Assembly (NCBI GenBank): GCA_963798015.1
Contig: CAWCSA010000001.1
Span: 316,224 to 380,223 of the forward strand
From: Roseiarcus sp963798015
GTDB taxonomy: Bacteria > Pseudomonadota > Alphaproteobacteria > Rhizobiales > Beijerinckiaceae
DNA: 64,000 bases
Direction of reading: 5' to 3'
The translations under genes were made by a program, and so were the position numbers. Of this stretch, positions 36,482 through 45,215 are shown piece after piece; the first letter of the stretch is position 1, and each line of letters begins with the position of its first letter. The notes under the pieces are model-generated. The model made no database searches. It was not told the origin of the DNA and saw nothing but the letters and a program-made list of their open reading frames with translations.

Positions 36482-36545
36482 CGTGCCGGCGGGCACGCCG
36501 CTGGTCTGGGCGGCTTACGCGGCGATCGGATTCGCTGCGGCGTAA
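36482..36545 (+). other. Displaced C-terminal codons of the CHAT gene
   Basis: Here the +1 frame relative to the CHAT gene reads PAGTPLVWAAYAAIGF then AAA and TAA. This matches the conserved Trp-Ala-Ala-Tyr ending of CHAT proteins and shows that an indel lies just upstream, at about 36450-36460. Confidence 0.7.
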
Positions 36546-36548
36546 ACA

Positions 36549-36570
36549 GCCTCGCTTCATGAAGTGAGGC
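36549..36570. promoter_or_regulatory. 22-bp palindrome between the CHAT and gasdermin-like genes
   Basis: GCCTCGCTTCAT/GAAGTGAGGC is an inverted repeat of 11-base arms with one mismatched pair (G against T) and no loop. It lies about 100 bases before the gasdermin start. It could be an operator or a small attenuating hairpin; no T-run follows. Confidence 0.45.
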
Positions 36571-36667
36571 AATACTTGGCGTGCCTTGCGGTCGCCATAG
36601 TTTCGCTAGGAAGCGCGACCCGAGCTTCCTTCCGGGAACCGTGACCGCCATGGCTTGGGAGACAATA

Positions 36668-37489
36668 ATGTTCTGCAAAGCAGACACTCGCGACCGCTTG
36701 GTTCGGACTTTACTCGATACGCACGGCCTCAGTATTTTGTCGATCGCGATGACGTCCGAGGAGTTGGGGCCCGGCAAAATCATTCGCACGTTCCCGAAAA
36801 GCCAAAAGCGATCACCGTGCATCGACAGCGCCGAAATCCTCTTCACGATCGGGCCATTGCCGAAAGTAGAGAGGGCCGCCTTCGTACCGATCGCACTGAC
36901 CGATACAAGCGACAAAGTTTCCGTCGATGTTGTCGCCGCGTTGGCCGCATCTCTCGGCGGCGCAAACCTCAGCGCAGCTGAAGTCGCCGCAGCCTTCAAG
37001 ACTTCGGGTGCGGAGAGCTTCCAGATCCGTCTTTCCGATTCATATCGGTGCGACCTCCATGAGGCCGACCTCGAGAGGGCTTTTTCCGGCACCAAACTCA
37101 CCGCGTTCGGAGCGCGCTGCCGCAATGCCCGTGAACGGTTCTACGTGGTCACAAGGACCGTTCTAGCGACTAAGGCAAGGATTTCAGGTACCTCGGATAT
37201 GACGGCAACTGCCCGCGCGTTGAGCAAAATGCCCTCGATCGTAAGCGGCAAAGTCGCGGCGGACATCGCGAAAAAATCGAAGGCGACTTTCGAGATGGAA
37301 CGCGTTGATCACGAGATGGTCATTGGATTTCGCGCCCTTGAAATTGTCGAAGGGGACACCGGCATGGTTCTCAAGGGTCCAGACCAAGTATTGCGGTTTC
37401 GTGACACGCAAGCGGGGAAGCCGGCAATGGTCAGCGATTTCAGCTTGGACGGAACGGTCTTCGTCGACTTGGAACGGGCGTTGCAATAG
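36668..37489 (+). CDS. Probable bacterial gasdermin (pore-forming cell-death effector)
   Basis: This 273-residue protein starts at ATG 36668 (MFCKADTRDRLVRTLL), with a GGGAG ribosome site seven bases upstream. The in-frame extension to 36581 lacks one. Cys3 fits the palmitoylated N-terminal Cys of bacterial gasdermins. Length, beta-rich pattern and the segments SVDVVAALAASLGG, ERFYVVTRTVLATKAR, MPSIVSGKVAADIAKK and DHEMVIGFRALEIVEG follow the family's strand order; a short C-terminal tail (about residues 250-273) could be the inhibitory peptide. Bacterial gasdermins are encoded beside caspase-like or trypsin-like proteases that cut this tail, releasing the pore-forming domain to permeabilise the membrane on phage infection. 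The upstream CHAT gene supplies exactly such a protease. The assignment rests on pattern and context, not on a search. Confidence 0.65.
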   Translation: MFCKADTRDRLVRTLLDTHGLSILSIAMTSEELGPGKIIRTFPKSQKRSPCIDSAEILFTIGPLPKVERAAFVPIALTDTSDKVSVDVVAALAASLGGANLSAAEVAAAFKTSGAESFQIRLSDSYRCDLHEADLERAFSGTKLTAFGARCRNARERFYVVTRTVLATKARISGTSDMTATARALSKMPSIVSGKVAADIAKKSKATFEMERVDHEMVIGFRALEIVEGDTGMVLKGPDQVLRFRDTQAGKPAMVSDFSLDGTVFVDLERALQ

Positions 37490-37824
37490 AATTTCTCGCT
37501 GCCTCACTCGCCGCCCGATGGAAACCCGCCACATTGGTCCTCCCGAACGCGTTGAGTTTCCAGGCTAGCGGAGCTGAGGGGAAATGCGCGGAGACCCCAT
37601 CGGACACATACTTGAGCGAACCTAGCACCGCCCCTGCAGCGCTTCTACCGCCGCCGGATCGTTCCCGCCCTCCGCGGCTATTCCGGCGGCTATAGCGTCG
37701 TGCGGCGGATTAAGTTTGGTGACGGCGATCCGCTGAATATCCGCAAGCGGGCGAGTTGGGCATCGAGGAAGTCGCGAGTTGTCAGCGCCCTAGCGTAAGC
37801 GGGAGACCCCCGGCCGGCAGCCTG
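37490..37824. other. Gap with possible transposase debris
   Basis: A plus-strand frame near 37640-37700 (ALRGYSGGYSVVRRI) recalls an IS21 istA segment (RGY-GGY-AV). Otherwise nothing is recognised. Confidence 0.3.
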
Positions 37825-38617
37825 CTATTCGCAGATCCGATAGTTGTCGGTCGCACCGTGGCGTAGGATGTCGAAGTGGAAATGGTCGGCGTGATCTGGG
37901 TCACCCGGCCCCAATATGGCCGTGAACCACCCGCAGCCCGCGCGCCGCATCGTTTGCATGAACAAAGCCTCTTGGGGACTTACCTCATGCCCAACCGCAA
38001 TGCGCCGCCGATCCGCGAGCAGGACCGCGGAGACGTCGATCGCGATGCCCTTGCCATGTGGGTTGACCTTCGCCCCTGAAACTCGGTCGACGTCGCGGCA
38101 ATAATAGCCAGGGCCGGTATCGAGCGTGACGACCGTCGCTCCCAGCATAGCCTCGCCAAGAGGGGCCACGAGGTCTCGCAGATACCCAGTGAAGGCGAGG
38201 GCGAAAGAGCAATCGAGCAATGGATGCGCCGGGAGATCGAGCTTGCCTCCGCCGTGGAGGCCGATCGAAGTGATTCGGACGGGCTCGGCGATGCTGCAAG
38301 CATCGGGCGATGCGTGCGGCGAGGAGGCGGCTTCGGCTTCGATCTGACTCGCTTTAAGTTGCTCGAGGCAAGCTCCGGCAAGAGGCCTGAGGCTGGACTG
38401 AAGGTACCGGAGGAGACGATAGCGGCGTGGGTGTCGCGGGTGCAGCTGGCGAGGCCTCGTGGGATTTTGGCTGCGAGAGCTCCGTAGGCCGAACGGGTGG
38501 TAGGGGCGGATGATCCTGAGCGGAAGCGCTCAGGATTCCGAGCGTCCAGAAAAGAAATGCGCCCAAGTCCACAGACCGCCTCACAGGTCGGGGGCATCGG
38601 CGAGCGGTCCGGCACAA
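37825..38617 (-). pseudogene. Extensin-like family protein, frameshifted
   Basis: The 5' frame (38617 to about 38400) has a signal peptide (LGAFLFWTLGILSASA) and a proline-rich linker. A shift near 38395 leads to GACLEQLKASQIEAEA, PVRITSIGLHGGGKL and LLDCSFALAFTGYLRD. TGPGYYCRDVDRVSG, NPHGKGIAIDVSAVL and DHADHFHFDILRHG follow. This is the extensin-like C-terminal domain with its metal-site-like His/Asp cluster. Members are periplasmic proteins with a peptidase-like fold. As read, the signal peptide and catalytic domain are out of frame. Confidence 0.75.
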
Positions 38618-38647
38618 GCACGCGATTGGGGTTTGACCATAAGCCTA

Positions 38648-40398
38648 TAACATTCCGAGCGTCACGATGAACGACGGAATTCTCGCTTTCGTGACGACGA
38701 AGCCGACGAAGAGGCCGAGAATTGGCCCGACAAGAGCGGCGCCACGAGCCCCAGCACAATGACCCAACAGGCATGATCGCTGGCGCTCGGCGCGGGAATC
38801 CATCGCACCATTATCCAGCCGGCGACGGCCGCCGACAATCCGACCACCGAGCCGACTGAAACGTCGAATTCGCCCCCGATCATGACGATCGTCATTCCGG
38901 CGGCAACGATCAGCATGATCGTCATCTGCCCGAGCAGATTGCCGACATTGACCGGCGACAGGAAACGGTCGTTGGCGATCTGCATGATGACGATCAGGAT
39001 CGCTAGAACGCCGAGCGCCTGGATGAGGCTGTGGGAGCGCTTGAGGCTCGCAAGGAGGCGTGAGCCCGCGACCAGACGCCCGGGATTTGGCGAGGAAACG
39101 GTCGTCACGCGGCGGCGGCCTGAATCACGCCGCATGCCGAGGCGTGGAAAATGCGCCCGGTTCACCGCTTCACCCGAGAGCTCCCCGATGATGGCGCCGC
39201 GAAACATCACCAGCACGCGGTCGCAGAGCAGGACGAGCTCGTCGAGCTCGGTCGTCACCAGGATGACGCCGACGCCCGCGCGGGCGATCTCATCGATGAT
39301 CTTGCGGATCTCTTCCTTCGCGCCCACGTCGATGCCAATCGTCGGCTCGTCCATAACAAAGACCTTCGGCTTCGTCTCGAGCCATTTGGCGAACAGGACT
39401 TTCTGCTGATTGCCTCCGGAAAGCTGGCGAGCGAGAGCCAGCGGGCCGGGCGCGTGCACACGCAACCGCTGGATGTTTCGCTCCGCCGTGCGCTGCATCT
39501 CCGCGACATCGAGCGACCCGCCCGGGCGGGCGAAGCGCGACAGGATCGGCAGACAGATGTTCTCGACCAGCGTGAAATTTGGCAGGATGCCCTCGCCAAG
39601 CCGGTCGCTAGTGAGAAGCCCGATCCCGCTCTTGAGCGAGGCCGAGGGATCTCTGGGGCGAACAGGAGTTCCCTCGATTAGAATGCGACCAGAGGCGTGC
39701 GAACCCGGAGCCCCGAACAGCGCCCGCGACAGCTCCCGCAAACCGGAGCCGGCGAGCCCCGTGACGCCAAGAACTTCGCCGCCGCGGAGTGTGAAACTCA
39801 CGTTCCGCAGCACGCGGTCCGAGTTCAGGTTCTCGACCGCCATCAGTGGGACCGGTTCGGCCGGGAGACCGACCTGGGTCGCTCGCCGCGCCGTCTCGAA
39901 TTTGCGTCCGACCATTTGCGCCACGACTTCGCTCAGCGTCGTTTCGCTCACCCGGCTGTCGGCCACGACCTCGCCGTCGCGCATGACCGTCAGATCGTCG
40001 CACACCTCGAAAATCTCGGCGAGATGATGCGAGATGAGGACGAGGCCGACGCCTTCCGACGCAAGCTGCCGGATGAGGCGCAAGACGATGCGAACCTGTG
40101 GGTCGGTCAATGACGACGTTGGCTCGTCGAGGATCAGGATCTTCGGTTCGAGGCTGACCGCCTTACCGATCTGCACCATTTTCTTGAGGTCGTTCGGAAG
40201 TAAGCCGACCTTGTCGTCTGGGTCGACCGCGATCTCATATTTCTCGAGCAGGCGCTGCGCAGCGGCGTGCATGGCCTTGCGGCGAATGACGCCCAAGCGG
40301 TTCGTCGGCTCGTTGTTGAGCAGCAGATTCTCGCCGACGCTCATCGTCTGGACGAGATTGATGTCCTGGTGCACGGTCACGATGCGCTGCGCCAACAC
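38648..40398 (-). pseudogene. Sugar ABC transporter ATPase fused to permease, truncated at both ends
   Basis: The protein begins inside the first ATP-binding domain (VTVHQDINLVQTMSVG), so the first Walker A is missing. It keeps IGKAVSLEPKILILDE and PTSSLTDPQ. The second domain keeps LGVTGLAGSGLRELSR, ARQLSGGNQQKVLFAK and VFVMDEPTIGIDVGA, as in RbsA/XylG proteins. After about residue 430 the frame runs without a stop into an RbsC-like permease start (QALGVLAILIVIMQIA, GMTIVMIGGEFDVSVG). It frameshifts near 38720 and stops at about 38648. The right edge abuts an IS630 fragment. Confidence 0.8.
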
Positions 40399-40409
40399 CT
40401 GCTCGGGCC

Positions 40410-40472
40410 GTCGCGCTCAAGGCCTATGACCACGCCATGAACGCCGCGACGTTCGAGGCCTGGCTTGATCAC
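40410..40472 (+). mobile_element. IS630-family fragment
   Basis: VALKAYDHAMNAATF then EAWLDH matches the HAMNAATFEAWLEH segment of the IS630 copy at 17.5 kb. Only about 20 codons remain, at the broken 5' end of the sugar ABC gene. Confidence 0.7.
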
Positions 40473-40811
40473 CAACCCCGTTACGCCGCCCTCCTCACAC
40501 CGTCACCCAGTTTCCCGCATAGCTCCATTGGCGGAGTGGCGCGCCCTTGCGGCGTAGATCGTCGATTGCGAAAGAACTTGTCGCGCTACGCGTCCGCGGA
40601 TCGCCGTTACTCTGACGACGCCCTCAACAAAGCGCTTCATCAAGAGCCCCGACTTAATGCGCCAAGATTTTGACTCAACCGACGCTATCATACAGCCTGC
40701 ACCCATAGCGGCCGTTAGAAGGGTCGGCTTTCTGGCCTTGCGCCAAGCCAGATCTCTTAAAATCTTCATCGATGGTCAAAAAGGATATTTCACCGCGCCG
40801 AGGACGGTGTC
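40473..40811. other. Gene-free gap downstream of the PLD gene's original end
   Basis: No conserved frame, RNA or repeat is recognised. Confidence 0.3.
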
Positions 40812-40881
40812 TCAATCCTCGAGATGGGCCTCGAATTTCTTCACAAAGATGGTCGCGAGTTCGGGGCCACTGAGATAGAGA
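40812..40881 (-). pseudogene. Severed native 3' end of the Mokosh-like PLD gene
   Basis: The minus-strand codons read SGPELATIFVKKFEAH then LED and TGA (40812-40814). They are separated from the body of the gene by the IS21 element 40882-43531. Removing the element and one copy of the 8-bp duplication gives DEIGLYLSGPELATIF in one frame, so this is the authentic C-terminus. Confidence 0.85.
40874..40881. repeat. Left 8-bp target-site duplication of IS21 copy 2
   Basis: GATAGAGA directly precedes the element end TGCTGATTCC and is repeated at 43532-43539. Confidence 0.9.
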
Positions 40882-40898
40882 TGCTGATTCCTGAGGAA

Positions 40899-40993
40899 GC
40901 CGCCCCCCAATTCCTGGATGATGCCGCCCCCCGTAACGGAATGATGCCGCCCCCCAATTCCTGGATGATCGCGCCCCCCATAACGGAATGATC
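40899..40993. repeat. Terminal tandem repeats of IS21 copy 2, left end
   Basis: Four units of about 23 bp alternate two types: CGCCCCCCAATTCCTGGATG and CGCCCCCCGTAACGGAATGA. They lie at 40901, 40924, 40948 and 40972. Inverted versions lie at 43437-43511. Such multiple repeats are the binding sites of IS21 transposases. Confidence 0.8.
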
Positions 40994-41075
40994 CCGCCTG
41001 GGGTCATTCGTGGATTGGCGGGCGCCGCCGTTGGCCTGATCAGGTCGCCCCTTTGGCAACCCCAAAGGAGGATCG

Positions 41076-42624
41076 ATGCCAGCGGAGCGGACTACGATGC
41101 GCGATGCGCGCGAGATTATTCGGCTGAAGTTTTCGTCGGTATCGACGCACGAGATCGCCCGCCGGCTTGGCATCGCCCGCTCGACCGTGCGGGAGACGTT
41201 GAAGCGGATGGAGACCGCCGGCCTCGCCTGGCCCCTGCCGGACGACATGAACGACGGGGCGCTGGAGGCGGCGCTCTACGCCAGCCGGCGCAGCAAACGC
41301 GGCCACCGGCGGATCGCGGAGCCGGATTGGGCCACCGTGCATCGCGAACTGAAGCGCAAGCACGTCACCCTGCTGATCCTGTGGGACGAATATATTGCCG
41401 CCAACCCGAGCGGCTACAGCTACTCGCGATTCTGCGAGCTCTGTCGATCCTTCGAGAAGACGCTGTCGGTGACGATGCGCCAGACGCACGCCGCCGGCGA
41501 GCGGCTGTTCGTCGATTACGCCGGCGACGGCGTGCCGGTCGTCATCGATCGGCTCACCGGCGAAATCCACATGGCGCAGATCTTCGTCGCCGTGCTGGGG
41601 GCCTCGAGTTTCACCTTCGCCAAGGCGACCTGGACGCAGGCGCTGCCCGACTGGATCGACGCCCACGTGCGCGACCTTCGATGCGATCGGCGGGGTTCCC
41701 GAACTGGTCGTGCCCGACAACGCCAAGACCGCCGTCGTCAAGGCCAGCTTCTACGACCCTCAGGTCAACCGAACCTATGCCGAGATGGCGGCCCATTATG
41801 GAACCGCCATCCTGCCCGCCAGGCCCATGAAGCCGCGCGACAAGGCGAAGGTCGAGCAGGCCGTCCTGATCGTCGAGCGCTGGCTGCTCGGCCGGCTCAG
41901 GCGCCGGGCCTTTTATAGCCTCGCCGACGTCGACGCTGCGCTCGGCGAACTCATGACCCAGCTCAACGACAGGCAGACCCTGCGCAGGCTCGGCGTCACC
42001 CGACGGCGATTGCTCGAGGAGGTCGATCGTCCGGCCCTCAAGGCCCTGCCGGATGGCGCTTACGAATACAGCGAGTGGCGCGTCCGCCGGGTCGGCGTCG
42101 ACTATCACGTCGACATCGACGCCCACTATTATTCCGTCCCTTACCGCTTCGCCCGCGCCGAGGTCGAGGCGCGCCTGACCGCTCGCGGCGTCGAGATTTT
42201 CCACAAAGGCGAGCGCATTGCGGTCCATATAAGGGCGAGCGGGAACCGGAAGCACACGACCGTTCCCGAGCACATGCCCTCCAGCCATCGGCGCTACGCC
42301 GGCTGGACGATCGAGCGCATCCGGGAAGACGCCCGCAAGATCGGCCCCGCGACCGCGGCGCTGTGCGAGCACATTCTCGAGGCCCGGCCTCATCCCGAGC
42401 AAGGATACCGCGCCTGTCTCGGCATCGTCCGTCTTGCCGGTTCCTTTGGCGCGGCGCGTGTCGAGGCCGCCGCCGAGCGGGCCATCGAGATCGGCGCCCG
42501 TACCTACGGCTCTGTCAAATCCATCCTCGACAACAAGCTCGACCAGAGGCCCGCGCCAAAGCGCCCCGCGGACGCGGCCCCGGTCCTCCATCCCAACATC
42601 CGCGGGCCGCGCTACTACCATTAG
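41076..42624 (+). pseudogene. istA: IS21 transposase IstA (copy 2), one frameshift
   Basis: The first frame has the helix-turn-helix SVSTHEIARRLGIARS and the first catalytic Asp in GERLFVDYAGDGVPV. A 1-base shift at about 41680 leads from DWIDAHVR into FDAIGGVPELVVPDN (second Asp), continuing AKVEQAVLIVERWL (Glu) to the normal IstA end RGPRYYH at 42624. Total length fits the family (about 515 residues). Activity would need the shift to be a sequencing error. Confidence 0.85.
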
Positions 42625-42635
42625 GAGAAGACAAC

Positions 42636-43382
42636 GTGCTCAAACATCCAACCCTCGATCAGCTTCACACCCTCGGCCTCTATGGAATGGCCAAGGCCTT
42701 CGCCGATCTCACCGCAGCTGGCCAGGCGAAGGATTTGCAGCACGCCGACTGGCTCGCCCTGCTCCTCGACCGGGAGGCCTCATGGCGGAGGGACAAACGC
42801 CTGACGGCGCGACTGCGCGCCGCCAGGCTGCGCCAGCAGGCGAGTGTGGAGGACGTCGACTATCGCGCCGTCCGCGGTTTGGACCGCGCCCTGTTCCAGA
42901 AGCTCTCGGAGGGCGAATGGATCGACGCCCATGACAATCTGGCCCTGGTCGGCCCGTCCGGCGTCGGCAAAAGCTGGCTCGCCTGCGCCATCGGCCAGAA
43001 AGCCTGCCGCGACAATCGCTCCGTCCTCTATCATCGCTGGCCGAAGCTCTGCGAGGACCTCGCGCTCGCCCGAGGCGACGGCCGCCATCCGCGCCTCATC
43101 AAATCCCTCGGCCGCGCCGACCTCCTCATCCTCGACGACTTCGGCCTCGAACCCCTCGACGCCGGCGCCCGCCATGACCTGCTCGAAATCTTCGAGGAGC
43201 GATACGGCCGGCGAGCGACGATCGTCACCTCCCAGCTTCCCCTGTCCGCCTGGCACGAGGTTGTCGGGGACCCTACTTACGCCGACGCCATCCTGGACCG
43301 CCTCGTCCACAACGCCCATCGCATCGAGCTCACCGGCGAAAGCCTCCGCCGAGCCCGAGGCAAACAATCTAAAACGGCTTGA
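42636..43382 (+). CDS. istB: IS21 helper ATPase IstB (copy 2)
   Basis: This protein of about 248 residues starts at GTG 42636 after an AGGAG site (KHPTLDQLHTLGLYG). Walker A is GPSGVGKSWLACAIG and Walker B is LLILDDFGLEPLD, with the sensor region TIVTSQLPLSAWHEV. It is intact and would assist IstA. A nearly identical 167-base piece is at 63834-64000. Confidence 0.9.
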   Translation: MLKHPTLDQLHTLGLYGMAKAFADLTAAGQAKDLQHADWLALLLDREASWRRDKRLTARLRAARLRQQASVEDVDYRAVRGLDRALFQKLSEGEWIDAHDNLALVGPSGVGKSWLACAIGQKACRDNRSVLYHRWPKLCEDLALARGDGRHPRLIKSLGRADLLILDDFGLEPLDAGARHDLLEIFEERYGRRATIVTSQLPLSAWHEVVGDPTYADAILDRLVHNAHRIELTGESLRRARGKQSKTA

Positions 43383-43412
43383 CCCGAACCCTCGTAACGG
43401 AAGAAAACTCTC

Positions 43413-45215
43413 TTAAGCCAACAAGCGCGGCGCCCCGGGCGGGATCATCTCGTTACAGGGGGGCGGCATCATCCAGGAATCCCTGGGCGCAATCATCCCG
43501 TTATAGACGGGCGGCTTCGTCGGAATCGGCAGATAGAGACCGATCTCATCCAGCCGATCGTCTGGAGAGCCTGATTGGGAGCCCCAGTTCATGCTGGTGA
43601 CAACGACGTTGTCCTTGTCCCAGGCCAGGAATTTTGCGTGGAGCTGCGGCCCACTGACCTTGAGGAGCTCGATTATACCGTGCAACCGTTCGCGGTGTGC
43701 CCTGACGTGCCGCTTCTTTGTGGGTCCGGTTTCACGTGAGTAGTAGACTCTGACGTCCTCAAGGCGGCGTCCCGCGACTTCAGCGGGATTGAACAGTCCC
43801 GGCACCACGGGGGCACCAACTTTGTTGGAGCAGCATACGAAGCTCTGGTCGGCTTCGTGCGCCACCGTTCGCAGCAAGCGCTCATGATCGTCGGCATAGA
43901 GCACTGTCAGCTCAGTATTCGCACGCTCCGCCGCCTGGCCGGTGGGAGCCAACAAGGTTTTGCTCCGCCGAAGGTCGGACGACATGAACTGCAGCGTTTC
44001 GACTGAGCGGCTGGCACTTGAAAGCTTCGACACGATCGACCGCAAGAGGTCCAGTCCGATGGCCGCCCCCCGGTTACCGCGCAACTCCACCGATGCCTCC
44101 ACCGCCAAAAACGGTGATGACAGCCAGTTGCAAGATCCCACAAGAGCGACGGCTCCGCCTTGTCCATCGTCGGCGGCGAGGATTTTTGCGTGGCTTCGAA
44201 CGGAATCGCGGTGCACGAGAACCTTGCCTCGCGTCACGCGGACCGCCGAAAGACGCTGGTTGAGCTCCTGCATCGCAATCGCGTTTTCCGCACGCCTATC
44301 CAGCGATGTCCCATAGAACAGGTGGCATCGCACACCGCGGTCAACGGCTCGCTCAAGTGCTTTCCAGATTCGTGCGCGCTTTTCCTTACCTCTCTCGTCC
44401 GATTGCGAGGCGACAAAGGTTGAGAGGACGAAGACATCGGATTTCGCGGTGCCTACAATTCGCTCGAAGGTTTCGAGATGCTGTTCCGATCCGACGATGA
44501 GCTGATTAGCGTCGAATGCAATCTTGGCTGGTTCGGCGCGAGTTTGCTCCGAGCTAAAGGCTTGCGGAAGCTCTCCCGTCGCAGCAGTCGCCTGCAGCGC
44601 CCCAATAAGGCGTTCGCTCGCTCCCGGCGGCAGCACGCTGTTTCTCACGTCATCGAGATCGAGAACCAGATACCTCTGCTCGATTACCGAGCTGATCGCC
44701 TGAACACCGCGCAACCATTCACCTGGGCGAAGCGTGCCGGCCATGAAGCGATTGACGCGTTGCGCCATTGTGCTGTCCGTCTCAGGCGCCTCTCCAGGTG
44801 GGAATGGCACGGCGCGTCCGGAAGACGGAAGATGCTTGATAGGAATGGTAGTGACGTCCCGGTTTCGAAGGACCGAGTGGCCGACTTTCTCGAAAATGAG
44901 GCTGATGCCGACTTCCCTGTCCTCGGTGCGCTCCGGGAGTGCGCGGTCGGATCGCAGGAATTCGTAGCCGACGCTGCTGGTCGTCAGCACTGGCACGGGA
45001 GACAGGCGAACTTCGATCAATCCGAACTGCATCAATCGCGCGACCGTTGAGCTTGCTACTTGCTTTGGGATCGCAAGCGATGCCGCGACCTGTTCGATCG
45101 TCCCCGGCGCTCGATCGAGTGCCAGCAACACCATCTCCTCAATCGGACTCCAGCCCCATGTCCGTTGGACTATGGCGCGAGCCCGGTAGTGCCATGCGGG
45201 AAGAAAGATCTTCAC
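43413..45215 (-). CDS. mkoB: Double-HKD phospholipase-D-like nuclease, type I Mokosh-like (IS-altered C-terminus)
   Basis: The open frame encodes 600 residues. An N-terminal winged-helix-like region (ASLAIPKQVASSTVARL) precedes two PLD domains. HKD-type motifs are RSHAKILAADDG...VGSCNWLSSPF (about residues 345-375) and QLHAKFLAWDK...TSMNWGSQSG (about 535-560). Two such motifs form one active site for phosphodiester cleavage. The gene starts within the stop of the upstream helicase gene (ATGA overlap), as in two-gene type I Mokosh loci that pair an RNA-helicase-like protein with a PLD nuclease. After DEIGLYL the last roughly 40 residues are encoded by the IS21 end (43413-43531). The native last 18 residues are stranded at 40812. 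The two HKD motifs are intact, so some activity may survive. Confidence 0.8.
   Translation of the reverse strand: MKIFLPAWHYRARAIVQRTWGWSPIEEMVLLALDRAPGTIEQVAASLAIPKQVASSTVARLMQFGLIEVRLSPVPVLTTSSVGYEFLRSDRALPERTEDREVGISLIFEKVGHSVLRNRDVTTIPIKHLPSSGRAVPFPPGEAPETDSTMAQRVNRFMAGTLRPGEWLRGVQAISSVIEQRYLVLDLDDVRNSVLPPGASERLIGALQATAATGELPQAFSSEQTRAEPAKIAFDANQLIVGSEQHLETFERIVGTAKSDVFVLSTFVASQSDERGKEKRARIWKALERAVDRGVRCHLFYGTSLDRRAENAIAMQELNQRLSAVRVTRGKVLVHRDSVRSHAKILAADDGQGGAVALVGSCNWLSSPFLAVEASVELRGNRGAAIGLDLLRSIVSKLSSASRSVETLQFMSSDLRRSKTLLAPTGQAAERANTELTVLYADDHERLLRTVAHEADQSFVCCSNKVGAPVVPGLFNPAEVAGRRLEDVRVYYSRETGPTKKRHVRAHRERLHGIIELLKVSGPQLHAKFLAWDKDNVVVTSMNWGSQSGSPDDRLDEIGLYLPIPTKPPVYNGMIAPRDSWMMPPPCNEMIPPGAPRLLA
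43532..43539. repeat. Right 8-bp target-site duplication of IS21 copy 2
   Basis: GATAGAGA follows the element end ATCGGCA directly; same as 40874-40881. Confidence 0.9.

Larger units (their letters stand above)
40882..43531 (+). mobile_element. IS21-family insertion sequence (copy 2) inside the PLD gene
   Basis: This 2650-bp element begins TGCTGATTCCTGAGGAAG and ends GGCGGCTTCGTCGGAATC plus GGCA (inverted repeat). It is flanked by 8-bp duplications GATAGAGA. It carries istA (one frameshift) and istB. Its ends hold tandem transposase-binding repeats, listed separately. It differs from copy 1 and has relatives at 49.4-50.0 kb and at the right edge of the window. Confidence 0.92.

Noticed and set aside
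40899..40993. Regularly spaced C-rich repeats resembling a short CRISPR array
   Set aside because: They are the alternating terminal repeats of an IS21 element. They occur in inverted form at the other end and have no unique spacers.
42075..42635. Arg/Pro-rich 5' extension of istB
   Set aside because: It is a shadow of istA; IstB starts at GTG 42636 after an AGGAG site.
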